Under the pieces are notes generated by a model. The model was given only the letters and a program-made list of their open reading frames with translations. It did not search any database and had not been told where the DNA came from. A stretch of 64,000 nt of DNA. Source: Filosporella fistucella. Its lineage: Eukaryota > Ascomycota > Leotiomycetes > Helotiales. This document shows, in pieces, positions 46,694 through 59,000 of the stretch. Location of the stretch: positions 868,001 through 932,000 of the forward strand of contig JAQJZZ010000002.1 in NCBI GenBank assembly GCA_030077755.1, written 5' to 3'. How positions within the stretch are numbered: position 1 is the stretch's first letter; each line of letters begins with the position of its first letter. Position numbers and translations under genes: made by a program.

Positions 46694-48166
46694 ATGGGTC
46701 GTGTTTTTGAAGTAGGAAATGAAGGGTGTAGGAGCAGGTTTTGAGAATTGATACTGAGTGGAAATGGAATGTTTGTGTAGAAGTTGAGCATGTTGGATAG
46801 ATTGCTCAAAATAAAGACATAGCCATCACTCTTCATCATTTCTCAAGACACTTCTCCCTCCTCCGAGCTCCTATCCAGCAGTTCCTGCCACCATACCTTT
46901 CTCGAGTTTTCAAAGACTTACTCGCTTTCTGTCTCCCCTCGTTTTCTAAACTCAAACGCCTACCTATATACTGAATTCACCTAAACCAGCCCGACTTTGT
47001 TTCCGAGCAGTCTATAAATCGCATGATTTCTAACGTATAGCAGAGCAATATCATACAAGAAGGCTTCCCTCTGCTTCGATTCGCTGGTCTGCATCATCTG
47101 TCACAGGATACTCGCGACAGTCATTTTGGGCAGTCGCCAGTATTATAATAAATGTAATTCTCATATAGACAGAGACATAGATTTTTGACAAACCCCTCAT
47201 TTTCCCGACAGAAATGATTATTTTTACTTAGTAATCTTGATCGTGCGAGTTTGTTGACCGCGAAAGTTATTGACTGTGAATATTCTCGAACGTGATAACA
47301 GTTGACCGTGGCAGTAATATCATCCGGACGACAAAAAGGGCATATCTACTACGCTGATATGTACCAAAAGGGATTCATTATAAGTATAGATATATTCATC
47401 CTTTATCGAAAATGGGAACTGTCCACCGGAAGAGTTTTAGCCGTTGAAGTTATTGACCGTGCTAACAATTGACCGTAGAAGATTCAGAAGACAGATAAAG
47501 TACAAGACTTGCGCCAGAAAATAGCTGTTGGATTTCATCACCACTATAGCTTGGAATACGTTTAGACCGTAAATGAACGACGAAGACCCGATCATTGGTG
47601 ACAGATATGTTGACCGTAGAAAAGATCCAACGACAGTTGTGTATAATTTACCCATGTCAAAACGTGATAGTATGTATGCAAATGTTCATTCCTTAAAGTC
47701 CCTGACGTTCGGCAAGCAATACAAATCCATGCCATTGCGCCCCAACAAAACGAGGTATGCGGCCTAACATCGTCTTTGTTGGTTGAAGAGATTTGATTGT
47801 GGTGATATGATTGTCGTATTTATCGTAGAATTTGACGCTAAAATCAAGGATTTGAAACAATATGCTTCAGAAAAATGTTCACTAGAAGAGAAATGAATCC
47901 AGAGATGATGTCGAGCTATAGAACGAAGTAGTTGTTGAAAATTCGCCCGAAGGTATTGGTAGATTGATTATGTTCTGCTTCGCCGAGAAAGCCAAGGGAG
48001 ACGAATCTGTAAAGAAGATATGTGTCACTAGGGCTGGGATCTTGAAGTAAATGACAGAACCTTTATTCAACCATCAACAAGCATCCATACATGAAGATGC
48101 TAATCTAGCTACGCAACTTCTTTTGAGACGCCAAACTCCACATCCCTACAGGCGCACGCGGAAACC
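46694..48166. other. Intergenic region with dispersed TTGACCGT-type words
   Basis: No gene is recognised. Between about 47237 and 47625 the word (A/G)TTGACCGT or a one-base variant recurs about seven times at irregular spacing on the plus strand. Confidence 0.45.
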
Positions 48167-50470
48167 TTACTCTGCATCGTCATCAGACTCAAATCCCGCC
48201 TCGGAATCCTCCACATCTTCCATATCTTCGTCACTTCCTACATCCTTCTCCTTCTCTCTATCTTCCTTCCTCTTCCTATCCTCCTCTCGCCTCGCTTCCT
48301 CCAATATCTTAGCTCTCTCTTCTCTCTGCTTCCTCTGCCCAACAACAAATGCACCGAGAGGACTCTTCTCCCACTCAACATCTTTCAAGAAATTATCCAC
48401 ACCTGCTCTGTTATTAGGTGCAAACTCAACCTTAGCTCTGCGCTCCTCAATCCATTTGCTATTTGATTCCAATTTCTGAATAATGAGAAGGAATGCTGAG
48501 TTTATTTTGTTGTTTTTGTTGCCAGAGGTCTTGTTATTGGCATCTTTGAGCCAGCGCTTCAGCATTACTATGACAGGTAATGCGAGTTCTGGAAAGGCGA
48601 TATTGGTTGACCATAACACAAAGAACTCTGACATCAACTCGGCGACTTGCTCTCCAACGCCATCTTGATAAACTCTTGTTCGGAGGTAAGACTTTTGAGC
48701 CTTATAATTCGAAGCAAAATCTAAACTCTTGAGAGTGCTTGGCTTTGGTGGCTTCTTCATCTCGGCCGAATTGAGAACTTCCAGTAAAGCCGAAGCCAGG
48801 GGAATATAAGTTCCCGTTGCTCTCGAAAGTCGAAGGAGTGCCCGGATGAGGTGGAATCGGAGTGGGAAGTAAGTGGATGTGGGGATAAGACGCATAGCAC
48901 CAAGAGTAACTTGCACTGTAGGATATATCAGAGATCGTAGCTCAGATTCCTTCCCATTCTCGGCTTCTTTGAGAGGACTGCAGTGTTCCGACAATACACA
49001 AGACCAGAAATCCAAAGAATGTACATATTGCCAGTTGTATACTGTCTTGTATGACTCTTTCTGATTATTGGTGATACTGGTGCGCAGATGTATGGCGAGC
49101 TGACGAATAAACGTGAAACCAGTAGCATATCCAACTCCTGGATCAATGCCCCAAAGTTCTGCTGCCGAGTTCTTCATCAAATTAATCCCTTGGATGGTAT
49201 GAATGGTGGTGGTCCGGCTTCCTTTAATCAACCCTTGATAGACAGTTTTCAAGACAGCTTCTCTCAATCCAGGATCTCCAATCACTGCTAGCCTTCGAAC
49301 AACAAGGAACGCTGTGATTCGAGTGGCTTCGGTACTTGAAGCATCTGACCAGACATCAACCACACTCTTAACTATATTCTTAAGAACTTTTTTGAAGGAC
49401 AAAAGGTACGGAAGGAGGGGTATAATTGACGATAACGTTAATTTGAGAGTAGGCGCATCAGCAAGAGTCGTGAGTAGGTGATGTACAGAGGATGTGTGCG
49501 ATTTGAGGAGTGGAGTAAGAGTCTTAAACTTTTTCGAATCCGTTGAAACTCGAACCTTTCCAGCAGCAGACTCTTTGACGGGAATATGGTGGTTGAGAAC
49601 TTCTGGTACAAGCTTCAATGCTGCAACAAGAAGCTCGTGGTAGACCTCTGGACTCGAGATTGTGTACTTGTACTCCTTTCCATCATCTTCGTTGACATGT
49701 GCCGCTGCTCTGAAAGCGAGCACAACCTGGCGCATTGCTCGCAGTGAATGTTGTTCCGACATGGCTTTCGTCCATTTCCTAACCATAACCTTCGTAACCT
49801 CGGATACATCTTCTTCCTCAGCCTCAGAGTCCGCCTCTTCGACGGGCGCTTTCTTGGTATCTTTTTTGGATTTCTTTTGTTTCTTCTTTGGCTGTTCCTC
49901 AGCATCACTACCACTCAGAGCATCAACTTCTGCCAAGTCCGCATCTTCGTCAAAATCGAGCGCTTCAGGATCGTTCTCCTTGAGGTACTTGTAAAATTCT
50001 GGATCCTTATCTGCCAATGCGTCCATAGCCTCTTGATTCATCCCAATATCGTCCTCAATATCACTGCCACCCTCACTATCGTCCAACACAGGCGCTTCCT
50101 CGAAAGAAGCTTCAGAAGAGTCATCATCTGCCTCTGGCTCCACCTCAGTTCTTTTCCTCTTCCCCAATTTCTCAGCCGGAGTTTTCGATTTCGATTTTTT
50201 CGTAACTTTCTCTGGAATCTCGAATCCACCTTGGAAGAAATCATCTACATTCATCTTTCCAAAAGGATCTTCCTTCACAGGCTTCTTCTCAGCTCCCTCC
50301 TCCCCATCTTTTCCGCCCATAAACTCAGCATCTTTCGCATTTCGAGCTTGTCGCTTGGCCTTAATCTGCTGTCGCTGTTTGATCTTCGCACCTTCTTTCC
50401 TCTTCTCAAGAGTATCCTTGAGATGATTCTTTTCAAACTTGCGAGTTGATTTCTTGGTGCTTTTCGCCAT
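48167..50470 (-). CDS. NOC2: Nucleolar complex protein 2 (Noc2), 60S ribosome assembly
   Basis: A single 767-aa frame. The N-terminus is highly basic (MAKSTKKSTRKFEKNHLKD) and is followed by acidic and Lys-rich stretches to about residue 225. The Noc2 domain covers about residues 300-700. Recognisable runs include FTFIRQLAIHLRTSITN, YVHSLDFWSCVLSEHCSPL, LIYPTVQVTLGAMRLIPT, YFPLRFHLIRALLRLSR and TGTYIPLASALLEVLNS. The C-terminus is charged and ends in an acidic tail (SDEDMEDVEDSEAGFESDDD). Noc2 pairs with Noc1 and then Noc3 on pre-60S particles moving from nucleolus to nucleoplasm. The gene is intronless and divergent from VPS28, with 255 bp between start codons. Confidence 0.95.
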   Translation of the reverse strand: MAKSTKKSTRKFEKNHLKDTLEKRKEGAKIKQRQQIKAKRQARNAKDAEFMGGKDGEEGAEKKPVKEDPFGKMNVDDFFQGGFEIPEKVTKKSKSKTPAEKLGKRKRTEVEPEADDDSSEASFEEAPVLDDSEGGSDIEDDIGMNQEAMDALADKDPEFYKYLKENDPEALDFDEDADLAEVDALSGSDAEEQPKKKQKKSKKDTKKAPVEEADSEAEEEDVSEVTKVMVRKWTKAMSEQHSLRAMRQVVLAFRAAAHVNEDDGKEYKYTISSPEVYHELLVAALKLVPEVLNHHIPVKESAAGKVRVSTDSKKFKTLTPLLKSHTSSVHHLLTTLADAPTLKLTLSSIIPLLPYLLSFKKVLKNIVKSVVDVWSDASSTEATRITAFLVVRRLAVIGDPGLREAVLKTVYQGLIKGSRTTTIHTIQGINLMKNSAAELWGIDPGVGYATGFTFIRQLAIHLRTSITNNQKESYKTVYNWQYVHSLDFWSCVLSEHCSPLKEAENGKESELRSLIYPTVQVTLGAMRLIPTSTYFPLRFHLIRALLRLSRATGTYIPLASALLEVLNSAEMKKPPKPSTLKSLDFASNYKAQKSYLRTRVYQDGVGEQVAELMSEFFVLWSTNIAFPELALPVIVMLKRWLKDANNKTSGNKNNKINSAFLLIIQKLESNSKWIEERRAKVEFAPNNRAGVDNFLKDVEWEKSPLGAFVVGQRKQREERAKILEEARREEDRKRKEDREKEKDVGSDEDMEDVEDSEAGFESDDDAE

Positions 50471-50725
50471 TGTGTCGTTGATGATTCAATGCTTAAGTTC
50501 GTGCACAATCGCAAATCGCGAAAGCTAGGAAACTTTTTTTGGTCTTCAAAATTTCAGACTTTTCCTATCCAGGCATATCGTCACCGGAAACTAACGGCAG
50601 AAAATATGCCCCACTGTCACATGACTTCGACGGTATATGGAGATTAGGTAACTAGATTAGGAGCGGACAATTACCTGCATGTGGAGTTGTGGATTCGAGC
50701 TCGGAATTCTGTAAATTGTAGGACA

Positions 50726-51529
50726 ATGTATCAAACACGGCAGGCGTATGCGCCTACACCCCACAGCTATATTCCTAATACAACTCTCTCTGCTACCATA
50801 AACCTCGATGAGGTACGTTTCTGTCCCTAGCATTCAACTATTCTAACATGAATCTCTCAAAGGAAGTCAAGCTTGCAGACACCAGAGCAGAACGCGATCT
50901 GCAAGACTCTTTGGCAGAAATCTTCAGTATTATCATAACTCTAGACGAACTTGAGAAGGCATTCTTGAAAGATGCCATTCATGAGGGTGATTACACGGAG
51001 ATCTGCGATCGGTTATTGAAGCAGTATAAGGCTATTCTGACGGATGAGGGGGTCTCGAGGGCGTTTGTGGATCTGGAGACATTTAAGAATGAGTGGGATG
51101 TACGTATGCGATTCTTCAGATGATTGTGAGAACTGATTTTCGCAGATGGAAGTCCCACGAGCTACAGAACGAATCCGAATTGGTATGCCCAGAACCGTAA
51201 CAGCACCATCCATCAACACTACATCGGGCGGGAATGGAGGATCGAATGGAACACTCATTCTTGAAGCTACACAAGATTTCATTACGTTCCTTGATGCTCT
51301 GAAGCTTGGATTGCTGGCGAAAGATCAACTGCATCCACTGTTGTCAGATGTGATACAAAGTGTGAATAAGGTCACCGATAGAGATTTTGAAGGCAGAGGG
51401 AAGATTGTGCAGTGGTTGATTGCCCTGAATCAAATGAAAGCGACGGAAGAAGTTAGTGAGGACCAGGCGAGAGAGTTGGAGCTAGACATGAACTCTGCGT
51501 ACCAAGGGTTCAAAGCTACACTGAAATGA
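50726..51529 (+). CDS. VPS28: ESCRT-I subunit Vps28
   Basis: Three exons, 50726-50812, 50863-51099 and 51146-51529, encode 235 aa. The short first exon gives MYQTRQAYAPTPHSYIPN and ends INLDE|EVKLADTRAERD. The N-terminal ESCRT-I core-binding part contains RDLQDSLAEIFSIIITLDEL and KNEWDMEVPRATERIRIG. After a Gly/Ser/Thr linker the C-terminal four-helix domain runs from ATQDFITFLDALKLG to SAYQGFKATLK, the part that contacts ESCRT-II (Vps36) in the known complexes. Vps28 works with Vps23, Vps37 and Mvb12 in sorting ubiquitylated cargo into multivesicular bodies. Introns are 50 and 46 nt with GTACGT donors. Length is normal for the family. Confidence 0.95.
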
Positions 51530-51832
51530 GGGGAAATTAGTATTCGGCATAGCGATGGCGTTGGTGGAAAATGATGATATTAAAGCGCGGTGCACTTGCA
51601 TTGTGGCATTACAAATCTTTTGGTCGTACCGATCAAAAACAGAATGTGGCAGTCTCGTTTCGGAACAGCGAAGAACCAATGCGACGAACGAAGAAAAGAG
51701 ATGCCTAAAGTCATGGGAAGAGTTGAGCTGTAATATGCTGATTCGATGGCGAAAGTCGCCGCAGCCAAATCACGGCACCAAAATGTAGCCCGTCTGCATA
51801 CATTTCCAACAGATTTCACGTAACGAGGTGTA
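51530..51832. other. Convergent 3' flanks of VPS28 and MDM12
   Basis: About 300 bp between two convergent stop codons. Nothing else is seen. Confidence 0.5.
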
Positions 51833-53065
51833 TCACACCAAAAATGTCCAAAAGCTAGGATACACAAACTCATCCTCAAAAATTCTCCTCACCTGCTCTA
51901 ACACAAACTTCTCCACCTTGCCCACATTCTTTAACACTTGTTTTCCATTCTCCCGTTGCCCGATCTCGCTTTCGACTTTGATCTCATGCAATAATCCCCC
52001 CATCTTCATGCCTCCTGTCTCTTCTTCACTTTCTGCCCCAATAGCTGCATAGGCATCTTCGGGAGAGAGGAAGCAGAAATGAGCTCGTTTACGAATATAT
52101 GCTAAGACTGCTACGCCATCAAAAGAGAGACCGGTGATGTTCAATTTGACGGGTATGCCGACAAATGAAGGCATAGGGTAATCGAGCAGGATTTCAGCTG
52201 TGAGAGACAATTTGATGTCGCCTGAATAGCGGACGCGGAAAACGGTTTGAATATCTTCTACTCTCTGTTCTCGAAATCTGCGAGGGGGTGAAGAAGGCTC
52301 TTCATCGATGGTCTCATCCGAGAGTCCTTCTCTTGTTTGTGGCCGTGTGGTTGAAGTTGAGGTAGCCAGAGTTGAGACACTAGCTTTTTCTCGCAGAGCT
52401 TGTTGCCCACCATCTCCTGTTGGCGGAGGAGAGAGAGAACTGCCACTTGCAGTATGGCGATGTCCCCTTCCACTCGATGATGGAAGATTGCTGTAATCTG
52501 GCCAGCCATTTGGGAGGTGAGCGCCAGCAACAGCGGCTAGAGGTGTTTGTGTGCCAGATAAACCAGTAGCTAGCTGTGAGTGAAAGTAATGTAGATTCGA
52601 TGTTCCGCCTGGGATGCCTGGAGTGCTTACACCCAGAAATGGACTTCCAATATCGCCAACATTCTGCATCGTTCGCATACCAGGCGCTCTGGTATTGATG
52701 TACGTAGGAGGCAGCGTTGCCGCCGCCGTGCCACTCATCCTCTCAACCCGATCCATCCTCCTCCTTTCCCTCAAATTCTCCTGACTCTCCCTCTCAGGTC
52801 TCCACTCCCCACCGTCTTCTTCTCCATCTTCTCCGTAATCATCCTCAGTCTCCTCATAGAAGTCCGGCAACGGGTCACAGATGTCCTTGATGACGACCTC
52901 CGGCGCAATGGAACCAAATTCAAATGTGTGCACTTTCACGCCTTTGATGAACCGAGGCAGCGTCACTGTCTGAAATTTCTCGTGCACGAAATCTCGAATC
53001 TTCTCAGCGAGAGCAATGCCATCTGGTCCGGTCGTGAGCGTTTCCCAGTTGAGGTCAATGGACAT
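51833..53065 (-). CDS. MDM12: ERMES subunit Mdm12 (mitochondrial distribution and morphology protein 12)
   Basis: A single 410-aa frame beginning [20 protein letters not shown], the standard Mdm12 start. It is an SMP-domain lipid-transfer protein. The N-terminal part includes [20 protein letters not shown] and [18 protein letters not shown] low-complexity Ser/Gly/Thr insert (about residues 100-265) separates it from the second half of the SMP fold: [37 protein letters not shown] and ends [15 protein letters not shown]. Mdm12 bridges Mmm1 in the ER to Mdm10/Mdm34 at the mitochondrial outer membrane. A large disordered insert within the SMP domain is usual for filamentous-fungal Mdm12. No lesion is seen. 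Confidence 0.95.
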   Translation of the reverse strand: MSIDLNWETLTTGPDGIALAEKIRDFVHEKFQTVTLPRFIKGVKVHTFEFGSIAPEVVIKDICDPLPDFYEETEDDYGEDGEEDGGEWRPERESQENLRERRRMDRVERMSGTAAATLPPTYINTRAPGMRTMQNVGDIGSPFLGVSTPGIPGGTSNLHYFHSQLATGLSGTQTPLAAVAGAHLPNGWPDYSNLPSSSGRGHRHTASGSSLSPPPTGDGGQQALREKASVSTLATSTSTTRPQTREGLSDETIDEEPSSPPRRFREQRVEDIQTVFRVRYSGDIKLSLTAEILLDYPMPSFVGIPVKLNITGLSFDGVAVLAYIRKRAHFCFLSPEDAYAAIGAESEEETGGMKMGGLLHEIKVESEIGQRENGKQVLKNVGKVEKFVLEQVRRIFEDEFVYPSFWTFLV

Positions 53066-56000
53066 CTGAGCTGAAGGAGAACGATCACCTGACGAGAGGA
53101 ATGAAAATGAAATTCAGAAAGTTCAGGATCAGTGGCGGGAATACCTTCTCATTGGATCCGTCGGGTACTTCTGGATTAGGTCTGAGTTGGGCTCTTGATA
53201 AGCTGAACCGAGACTTCTATCGGAAGGATGCTGATACCTGTGTCAGATCACAGTCGTACTGTACTCTTCGTTTGTTGGTAACTGTTGGCCTTGAGGGCTG
53301 AAGCGCAACGAGCGTGGTTGAAGCGAAGAACCTTCCGCCTCCCCTGGTGCAAAAACGGCAATGGAAAACCTATCCAAGCGGCACCCCTCTCCTCCAGATG
53401 CAACGACAGTCTTGTCACGACTCGCGATGCACTCCACGCGTTGACCAGCAGTGTTGGTCTTTTGGAGTCACAATTATTCAAGACTTTCATTTCCCAATTT
53501 CACACTGCATATTCCGCTTCAGTATCGTCTTCGTATCAATCACAATGTCATTCAGTCGGCAGGGAAAACCTAGCCCAATGGTCCTGAGAGTCATTTTATT
53601 CCAACAAGCTGAACAAATAGCGGCAATCCCATTTAGATTCTTCCCCTCCCTTGGTACGGACGTATCCCCATAGAATCCTTGATTGGACATCTCACAAGGA
53701 ATTCCCGTCGAATGCTAACCTTTCTTTCTGCAGTGCAGTCACTCAATACCAATCACATACAAAATATTTCTGTCATTTTTCTTCCTCTCAAATCCATCAG
53801 CATTGCCACTCCATATCAGGTCATGCGAAGCTGGGCTCGATCCAGCGCGCAAGTCTAGCTTGTTCAAGTTCCAGATAGTTCCCCGTTGATCCTGAGCTCG
53901 TCTCTTCAAGTGACAAGCATGCATCCAGGCGCTTCTTTCTGCGCCATTCCCGTTGACGGTGGCAGGGGGTGGTCTGCGGCTTTCCTGTGTGCAACAATAC
54001 TTCGAGGGTACTTACTGCTGATGGGCGTCTGTCGACGGGAAGGCCTCGGAACTGTTGTCCGCTGTCAAAGATGTCAGAGCTGCAGTAGAACATCGCTGTC
54101 GATATCATCAACCTCATGGCATCGAGATGCATAGGGTACAACGCACAGAAGGTCTGCACGCCATGGAACAGGATGCATCAGTGTGCCTAGACTGTTACTG
54201 CGAGACGCAGCGCCATCGTCATCCTTGTGGAGTTAGCAGTCTTAAGACTCGACTTTTATGCCTCACGGTGGCCAAACTCTCTGTCTGCCCCTCTGTTGGA
54301 TGATCCTTCTCCCCGAGAGGTCAGTGGCCTCACATATTCCATTAGCCATGAGCTCTCCAAAGGCTCCTCCCAACGGCATTTCTCCTCCGGTTTCCTCGAT
54401 CCCGATCTCGCCAGTTTCCTGCCTCCAATTCGAACCAGCTTTGGTCTCAGCACCGCATGTGATAACAGGACAGTGGCTTCAGCTTTCGGGATTTTGTGGC
54501 TCTCGTGTCGACATGCAGACGATTGAAAGAGGAAGATTCCCGATCCCTTTCCCAACAATTGGTCCTCTTTTATGCGGGCTTTCTTAATCAAGTGATTGGC
54601 ATCCAATGCGGGCAAAACCTGGAGTTGCGCAAGGATCCAGCCCAGGCATGACCAGAATCGAATCATCTTGGGCAGCTTTCTCATCTTCTCAAAACCTGAT
54701 TGAAGCCACACCAAAAGTCCAACACTTCTACATATTGGTATGGTACGATGCTTTGCCTCTCAGTCTCATTATGCTTTAGCCGCAAGATGGCTACCTCATG
54801 CCGTGCGGCCCAATGCAGTCCAGACAGCGGGCAACAACGGGCTCACCCGTTGATTCTGCACCGTTGCGTTGCCCAAGCTTATTACGGGTATAGGGACCTT
54901 CCGCATCCAACATGCACCCCCACTCCTCACCACACTTCATCGCAATCACTTAGGTTATATCTGGTCATGCTGAAGGCTCCCAGAAGGTGCAGTCAAGCTT
55001 TCAACAGACATTGGGTGTTGGTGACCAAAGATGCATGAGCAAAATGAATCAAGAGATAAGCAACTGGTCGAGAGCTGCTTTTCGGCATTGGTGGAAGAAC
55101 GCTCCCCGGAACAGCATCAATGATCACAAGCACACAATTAAGGCCGTACCGCAAATCGGAATGGAGATTGCTGATATTTTCTGATTCGATTGGGGATGAA
55201 AGTTATGCCAGAGCAGGCTTCCCAAAGACTACAGGTGACCTAACCCTCTAAACCCAAACTCCAGAAGATGCCGAGCCCCTACAGCAGTCCAATGGCGGAC
55301 CGAACAAAAAGTGAAAGCCAAACTAAGCAAACCACCACCACCTTTTGACTATCCAACCTCTCACACCCACTAGGCCTCCAAAGAAAAATGCACGAAATTT
55401 GCCCCCGACCGAATTAGCGGACTTCAACTAGTAGAGCTCGCCACAGAGGAGAAGACAGCTTGATATGTTGCTCAGAATGGCTACACTGGACATTAGCTGC
55501 TGCACATATGCAATATGGTTGAGCCTACCCTAGTGCCCCGAGCAATTGGAGATATTGCACTCGATCCACTCATGGCACTCTTTAATTGTGCAACTAACTC
55601 CTGGGGCGTTGGAATGTCCCGCGCTCTTGACAATTTCCGAAACTACGGTATGTCCACAGGAATAGTGGGTGATGTATCTTGTGCACATCTTGAAGTTTTG
55701 ATTCAGAAACTGAAATCGATGGGTCCGAGCTTGAAAATGATATGCTGCCTGCGAAAGAGTATAAGTTAACCTCGATATTCCAAATGAATATACGGTGCCA
55801 GCGGAGCAACACCAATTTCGAAATTTCGAAAGTGGATTTGAACTACTCACCTTGACCGCGAAAATAACTGTGATCGGAGGGTTCCTTGGCTCGAAATTGA
55901 AGGACAGGTAAGGATTCTCTGGAGTAAATATTGAAGTAGAGAAGCTGTGATATGAAGATTGGTGCAGAGTATTTTCTCTCCTTGGATCATGAGCGTCGGC

Positions 56001-59000
56001 AGGTGGCTTTATATACACCGTCACACCATTCCGAATATTTGGTTCGGACTGTTCAGTTAGATTGATATGTTGTTGTTTGCCATCCCATTGCCCGGTGGGA
56101 TGTAGCAACACGACGAATTCTGGTGAGCTTGAAATGCCTGTCAGCGACCTGCGAGCGTCCTTGTTGGTTCAACAGGTTGCGTTTGTTTTCCGGATCAGTG
56201 TGGAAATGTGATGAGTTGAGTTGGAGATTTAGTTGCAGCCATGAAGAAATATCACACAAGGCTCTCTTCAATCCAACACATATGCTCGTCATCCGAGCCA
56301 AATTGGTTGGCTAAAAGCAGGATGATTGAGGAGTACATAATGGTAGGGCAGGACAAGGAACATCCTCAAAGCTGACAAGGTTTAGCTGGCATCAGTTGCG
56401 AACGCTCACATGGCCTGCGATGTCTGAGATTGGGTGCTGCAGAAGGACGTGGATGATGAAGTGATCCGCCGCAAGGAAAAGGAGTCGAGTGGTGGTGGGA
56501 GGGAAGGTGGTCGCAGATTGCTCTGGCTTTGGCTTTTTTTTTTTTTTTTGCGTTGGCTGCTGGAGGCAAAGTCCACCTAGGCCAGGCACTTCAAGTTTCC
56601 GAACGACATAATTTTTTGATAACAACAAACCCTTTGAGGACAAACTCGAGGAACCGAGCACAGGCATTCTGATAGAGAAACGCTGATGAATACTACGTTC
56701 TGACGCCGCTAGGTACAAAGCAGTTCTTGTACAGACAGACTACAAACAATAGCAGATTCCGCTATGAACTCGACGGAGGGTGGATTATTTGCCCTATGTT
56801 GCATGGCCCATGCTCCACTCCCTCCCGCTGTCTGGTCTGTGCCGATGCTCTAACGGAGCACTGATTGATCGGTATTGACTGTTGCGCGTCCACTCAAGGA
56901 ATGTTCTCGGTCTGTTCCATTATTCGATGCTGGCTTCGACGGTCAGCATCGCTAACATCCGTCAGTACAGGGCAATACAGAACGTTACGGTACAACGGTT
57001 ACAAGCTCCAGGAAACAGGCCGTGAGTTCATCGCTTGTACTCCATATAATATACGATATTCCAGCTTCATTAATTCAATCTAGCTCGAAGAAGTGCTCAG
57101 TGGGTCACTGGGGTTGGGGTTTAGTGCTTTTGTTCAGGGTTACTCAGGCGGGCAGCAAGCCTGGCGAAGAGGCGTTTGGCGCGCAAAGCAGAACGGCAAC
57201 GGTGCACACAGGGGTATGCAGCTTTTGTATTAGGACTGGATCAGCCAGGGCAAGGTGCACTCTTACGCCACCAGGTTGAAGCCAATCAATGGCGATAATC
57301 CGATTCGAGCAGCGCGGCTCACAACAGTCAAACAGCCTGCTACTCGACGAGGGTGCCATGTGCGATAGATGCAAAGTAATTTGAAGATAGTCGACTGCGG
57401 AGCTTCGGGATTGAATTGGCTTTGAGGTAGCAGAATTGATACACATCTAGATCGTTCACGAACATTGTGTTGGTCAAACAGTATGATAGAGAAGAAGGAA
57501 AGAAGACGGTTCATCGTCCATCCCACTTGGTGAGTTCCTGCTCTCGTCACCGGCAGTGGGTTAAGGGCAACAAAAGAAGGCTGAATCGAGTGAACGATAG
57601 GCAAAAGCCTAAACTTCGTCATTCGTGAGTTGGTTGGCAGGAAGGATTGCTAAGGTTCAAGGAAATGGATCGCACTTGCTGCGCCAGCGGACGGTACTGA
57701 TTTGTGGAGTAGAGTGGCTTGAAGAGAGCGACGGGATTGTTGGTGGTGATCAAAAAGAAAGGAGAGCAGCGGCAGGATCAAAAGGGAGAAACCGAAAGCC
57801 TAAGGTCGTGGATACCTTGAAGCTTCTGGTTTTTCTGAGGTCAACGAGGACGTTGTAGCCTTGGAGGCATCAGCATCTTCTGATTTTCTTGAGTTCTTTG
57901 ACGATAACGCTGTGATCCTTTCCAGCATTGCCAATTGTCCTCGCCTCCTCTCCTATCTCTGACCCTAGCAAGAACCTCATCCTCGGCAGTCATTACTACC
58001 TCAGCTTGCAGCATACATTCCAGGTTACCAGGTCGGCCACAAGGCGGCTGCCGCTGCCTTACGACTAACGCCTCCTAACTCAGATACCAACATCGTCAAC
58101 GTCCATTGCTATCGTCGACGTGAGAAAATTTCCTCGACTGCTGCTTCCTACCTAAAATCGAACATCCACAAGGCACAGCGGGGTTGCTCGGCAATTGAAT
58201 CCGGTCAAAACCACCATGACCTTCTTGAATTTCTCCCTTTCAGTCAATAATTGGCAGCTTTAAGCTCCATGCAATGCACATTTGCGGCAAGAGCATCACT
58301 TAGTCAGTTGGGTGTTGCGACATCTTGCCCTCTTCCTTCGCCAGCCAGTCATGGCTAAATCGTACTTGGTCGAAATTTCCACGACTGTGCCTTAAAGCTT
58401 ACAGAGTTGCAACGACGGAACTTGATTCTCCATATCCATACGAGAACATCATTTGCTGTCGAGTCTTGTCGACCGTCTACGTTGTGGCTAGTAGCCTCTC
58501 AGCTTTTGAACATTTTACCCATGCGAGCAGGCGCAACATCGGGATATTCACAAACACAACCGCCGAGCCAACACGGGTATCACAAAGAGGGTGCCTCCGT
58601 CCTGTCACTTTTTGAAGCTTCCGCATGAACTGTGACTGTGTGACGCTTTCTCCTGCACGGATCGACGCTGTGTACCCCTGGACGCCTCCGAAGGCAAAGC
58701 AGCTGCAGATTCGATCTGGCACCCAAATTTGACATCGGATTCCTCTCTAGAATGATAGAGGACTTGTCGCGAGTTGTAAATCCACTCTTGAGTCGTAATA
58801 TATCGATGCAGTTTCACGGCGAACATCATACTATGGCATGTCATGTTCACAGACATTGCTTAATCATTCCGCCCTTCCGCCTTGCGTCCCCTTCCACTCG
58901 CCGCTTTGTCCTGATCCCTTCTGCCATGTGGTAATGTCCAAGGATATTTCCGAGTTTGACAGCCAGGGTTTAATGTTGACAGATGCTCAACTAGTGCCAG

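Noticed and set aside
49748..50449. 233-codon plus-strand frame
   Set aside because: Antisense shadow of NOC2; its sequence mirrors the acidic/basic codons of the real gene.
53823..53845. Minus-strand GCTGG-ATCGAGC-CCAGC, resembling a tRNA T-arm
   Set aside because: The loop lacks the TTC of box B, and no acceptor, D or anticodon arm could be found around it.
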